This document shows, piece by piece, positions 63,307-64,000 of a DNA stretch of 64,000 nucleotides; the first letter of the stretch is position 1; every line of letters begins with the position of its first letter. Below the pieces are notes generated by a model that saw only the letters and a list, made by a program, of their open reading frames with translations, was not told where the DNA came from and did no database searches. The DNA is from Streptomyces malaysiense (GTDB lineage Bacteria; Actinomycetota; Actinomycetes; Streptomycetales; Streptomycetaceae), in the NCBI RefSeq assembly GCF_000980885.2, contig NZ_LBDA02000025.1:1-64000 (forward strand), read 5' to 3'. The position numbers were made by a program, and so were the translations under genes.

Positions 63307-63430
63307 GAGGGGTCACGGGCCGGTCCCGAAACACGTTTGTTCTGTAACGGTGCGGCCCCCGGTGCCCTGCGGTTTCCCGGCCTGGTTCAGGATGTCAGGA
63401 ACATATAAGCGTCCTAGGGGGATCCCAGAG

Positions 63431-64000
63431 ATGAGCAACAACCAGCCGGGCCCGTACGGCCAGCCACCCCAGCAGCCGGGCCCCTACGGGCAGCCGGGGC
63501 AGCCCGGTCCGTACGGCCAGCCGCAGCAGCCCGGCGGCCCGTACGGTCAGCAGCCGCAGGGCGCCCCGTACGGCCAGCCGCCGCAGGCCCCGCAGCAGCC
63601 CGGCTACGGCTACCCCCAGCAGACCCCTCCGCCGCAGCCCGGCTACGGGTACCCCCAGCAGACCCCTCCGCCGCAGCCGGGGTACGGCTACCCCCAGCAG
63701 CCGGGAATGCCCCCGCAGCAGCAGCCGTACGGCCAGCAGCCCTACGGCCAGCAGCAGCCGTACGGCGGCATGCCCGGCATGCCCCAGCCGGCGGGCGGCA
63801 AGAAGAAGACGGGCCTGATCATCGGCTCGATCGTGGTCGTGGCGGCGATCGTGGTGGGCGCGGTCCTCCTGCTCGGCAAGGGAAGCGGCAGCAGCACCGT
63901 CGCGGACGACGGCGCGCACAAGCTGATCACCCCGGCGACGGTACTGACGGAGTACAAGCGAGACTCCAGCAAGAGCGACACGATGACCTCGAGCGACCTC
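63431..64000 (+). CDS. Pro/Gln/Tyr-rich single-pass membrane protein, cut by the window end
   Basis: The first 190 residues are visible and the gene continues beyond 64000. It starts MSNNQPGPYGQPPQQPGPYG. The N-terminal ~125 residues are tandem Gly-Tyr/Pro/Gln motifs, including two exact copies of GYGYPQQTPPPQP and a variant. A Lys cluster (GGKKKTG) and a transmembrane helix (LIIGSIVVVAAIVVGAVLLLG) follow, then an extracytoplasmic domain begins. A GGGGA-like site precedes the ATG. The layout matches the LCP-like protein's N-terminus and other Streptomyces envelope proteins with a disordered cytoplasmic tail. Function unknown. Confidence 0.8.
   Translation, partial: MSNNQPGPYGQPPQQPGPYGQPGQPGPYGQPQQPGGPYGQQPQGAPYGQPPQAPQQPGYGYPQQTPPPQPGYGYPQQTPPPQPGYGYPQQPGMPPQQQPYGQQPYGQQQPYGGMPGMPQPAGGKKKTGLIIGSIVVVAAIVVGAVLLLGKGSGSSTVADDGAHKLITPATVLTEYKRDSSKSDTMTSSDL

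Noticed and set aside
60612..63347. A 911-codon plus-strand frame opposite valS
   Set aside because: Shadow of valS; low-complexity Gly/Val/Asp composition and no family motif.

Overview
The window is chromosomal DNA of a Streptomyces or very close relative. G+C is very high, third codon positions are almost all G or C, GTG starts are common, and the gene order (lepA, rpsT, holA, comEC/comEA, leuS, rsfS, nadD, proA, proB, obg, rpmA, rplU, rne, rodA, PBP2, mreD, mreC, mreB, ndk, folC, valS) matches, from memory, the core-chromosome stretch of S. coelicolor around SCO2549-SCO2615. No orthology was computed. Most genes are on the minus strand. No phage, plasmid or CRISPR locus is visible.

Layout. 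1-6.7 kb: a SpoIIE-type phosphatase with its own anti-sigma-like kinase domain, a long-chain acyl-CoA synthetase behind a palindromic operator, lepA, and divergent rpsT. 6.9-7.2 kb: a 26-bp tandem repeat array between convergent rpsT and holA. 7.3-14.9 kb: holA, small conserved genes, a DUF3761 surface protein, the comEA-comEC pair, degV and a membrane-anchored coiled-coil protein. 15-18.8 kb: leuS behind a leader peptide (three Leu codons in a row) and an intrinsic terminator, then two identical tRNA-Ala(GGC) genes flanking a zinc-knuckle protein. 18.9-26.2 kb: a minus-strand series of phosphatase, rsfS, an LCP-like envelope protein, nadD and mini-membrane proteins, then a plus-strand M48 peptidase and two related membrane proteins that probably serve the cell wall. 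26.2-29.3 kb: proA and proB.

30-37.6 kb: a cell-wall glycopolymer gene set wraps around the ribosomal operon obg-rpmA-rplU. On the left are a two-domain glycosyltransferase/glycerophosphotransferase (TagF type) and galU. On the right are a glycerol-1-phosphate-dehydrogenase-like enzyme and a sugar/alcohol-phosphate nucleotidyltransferase with overlapping reading frames. Together these could make and polymerise a nucleotide-activated glycerol phosphate. 37.7-42 kb: a giant RNase E/G with long Arg/Ala/Glu-rich arms.

42-50 kb: the usual radical-SAM pair (DUF2344 partner and B12-binding radical SAM enzyme) is split by an accessory block: a YihY/BrkB membrane protein, a Tat-exported FAD oxidase, a lipoprotein and a decayed IS transposase. 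50-58 kb: a CYTH-CHAD protein and the lateral/spore wall cluster rodA, PBP2, mreD, mreC, mreB, with a perfect hairpin between mreB and mreC. 58-63 kb: ndk, folC, a DUF4233 protein and valS, which looks leaderless. The window ends inside a Pro/Gln/Tyr-rich membrane protein gene.

The observations most worth checking are the leuS leader attenuator, the divided glycerol-phosphate polymer set, the LCP-like protein lacking its catalytic arginine, and the 26-bp repeat array.
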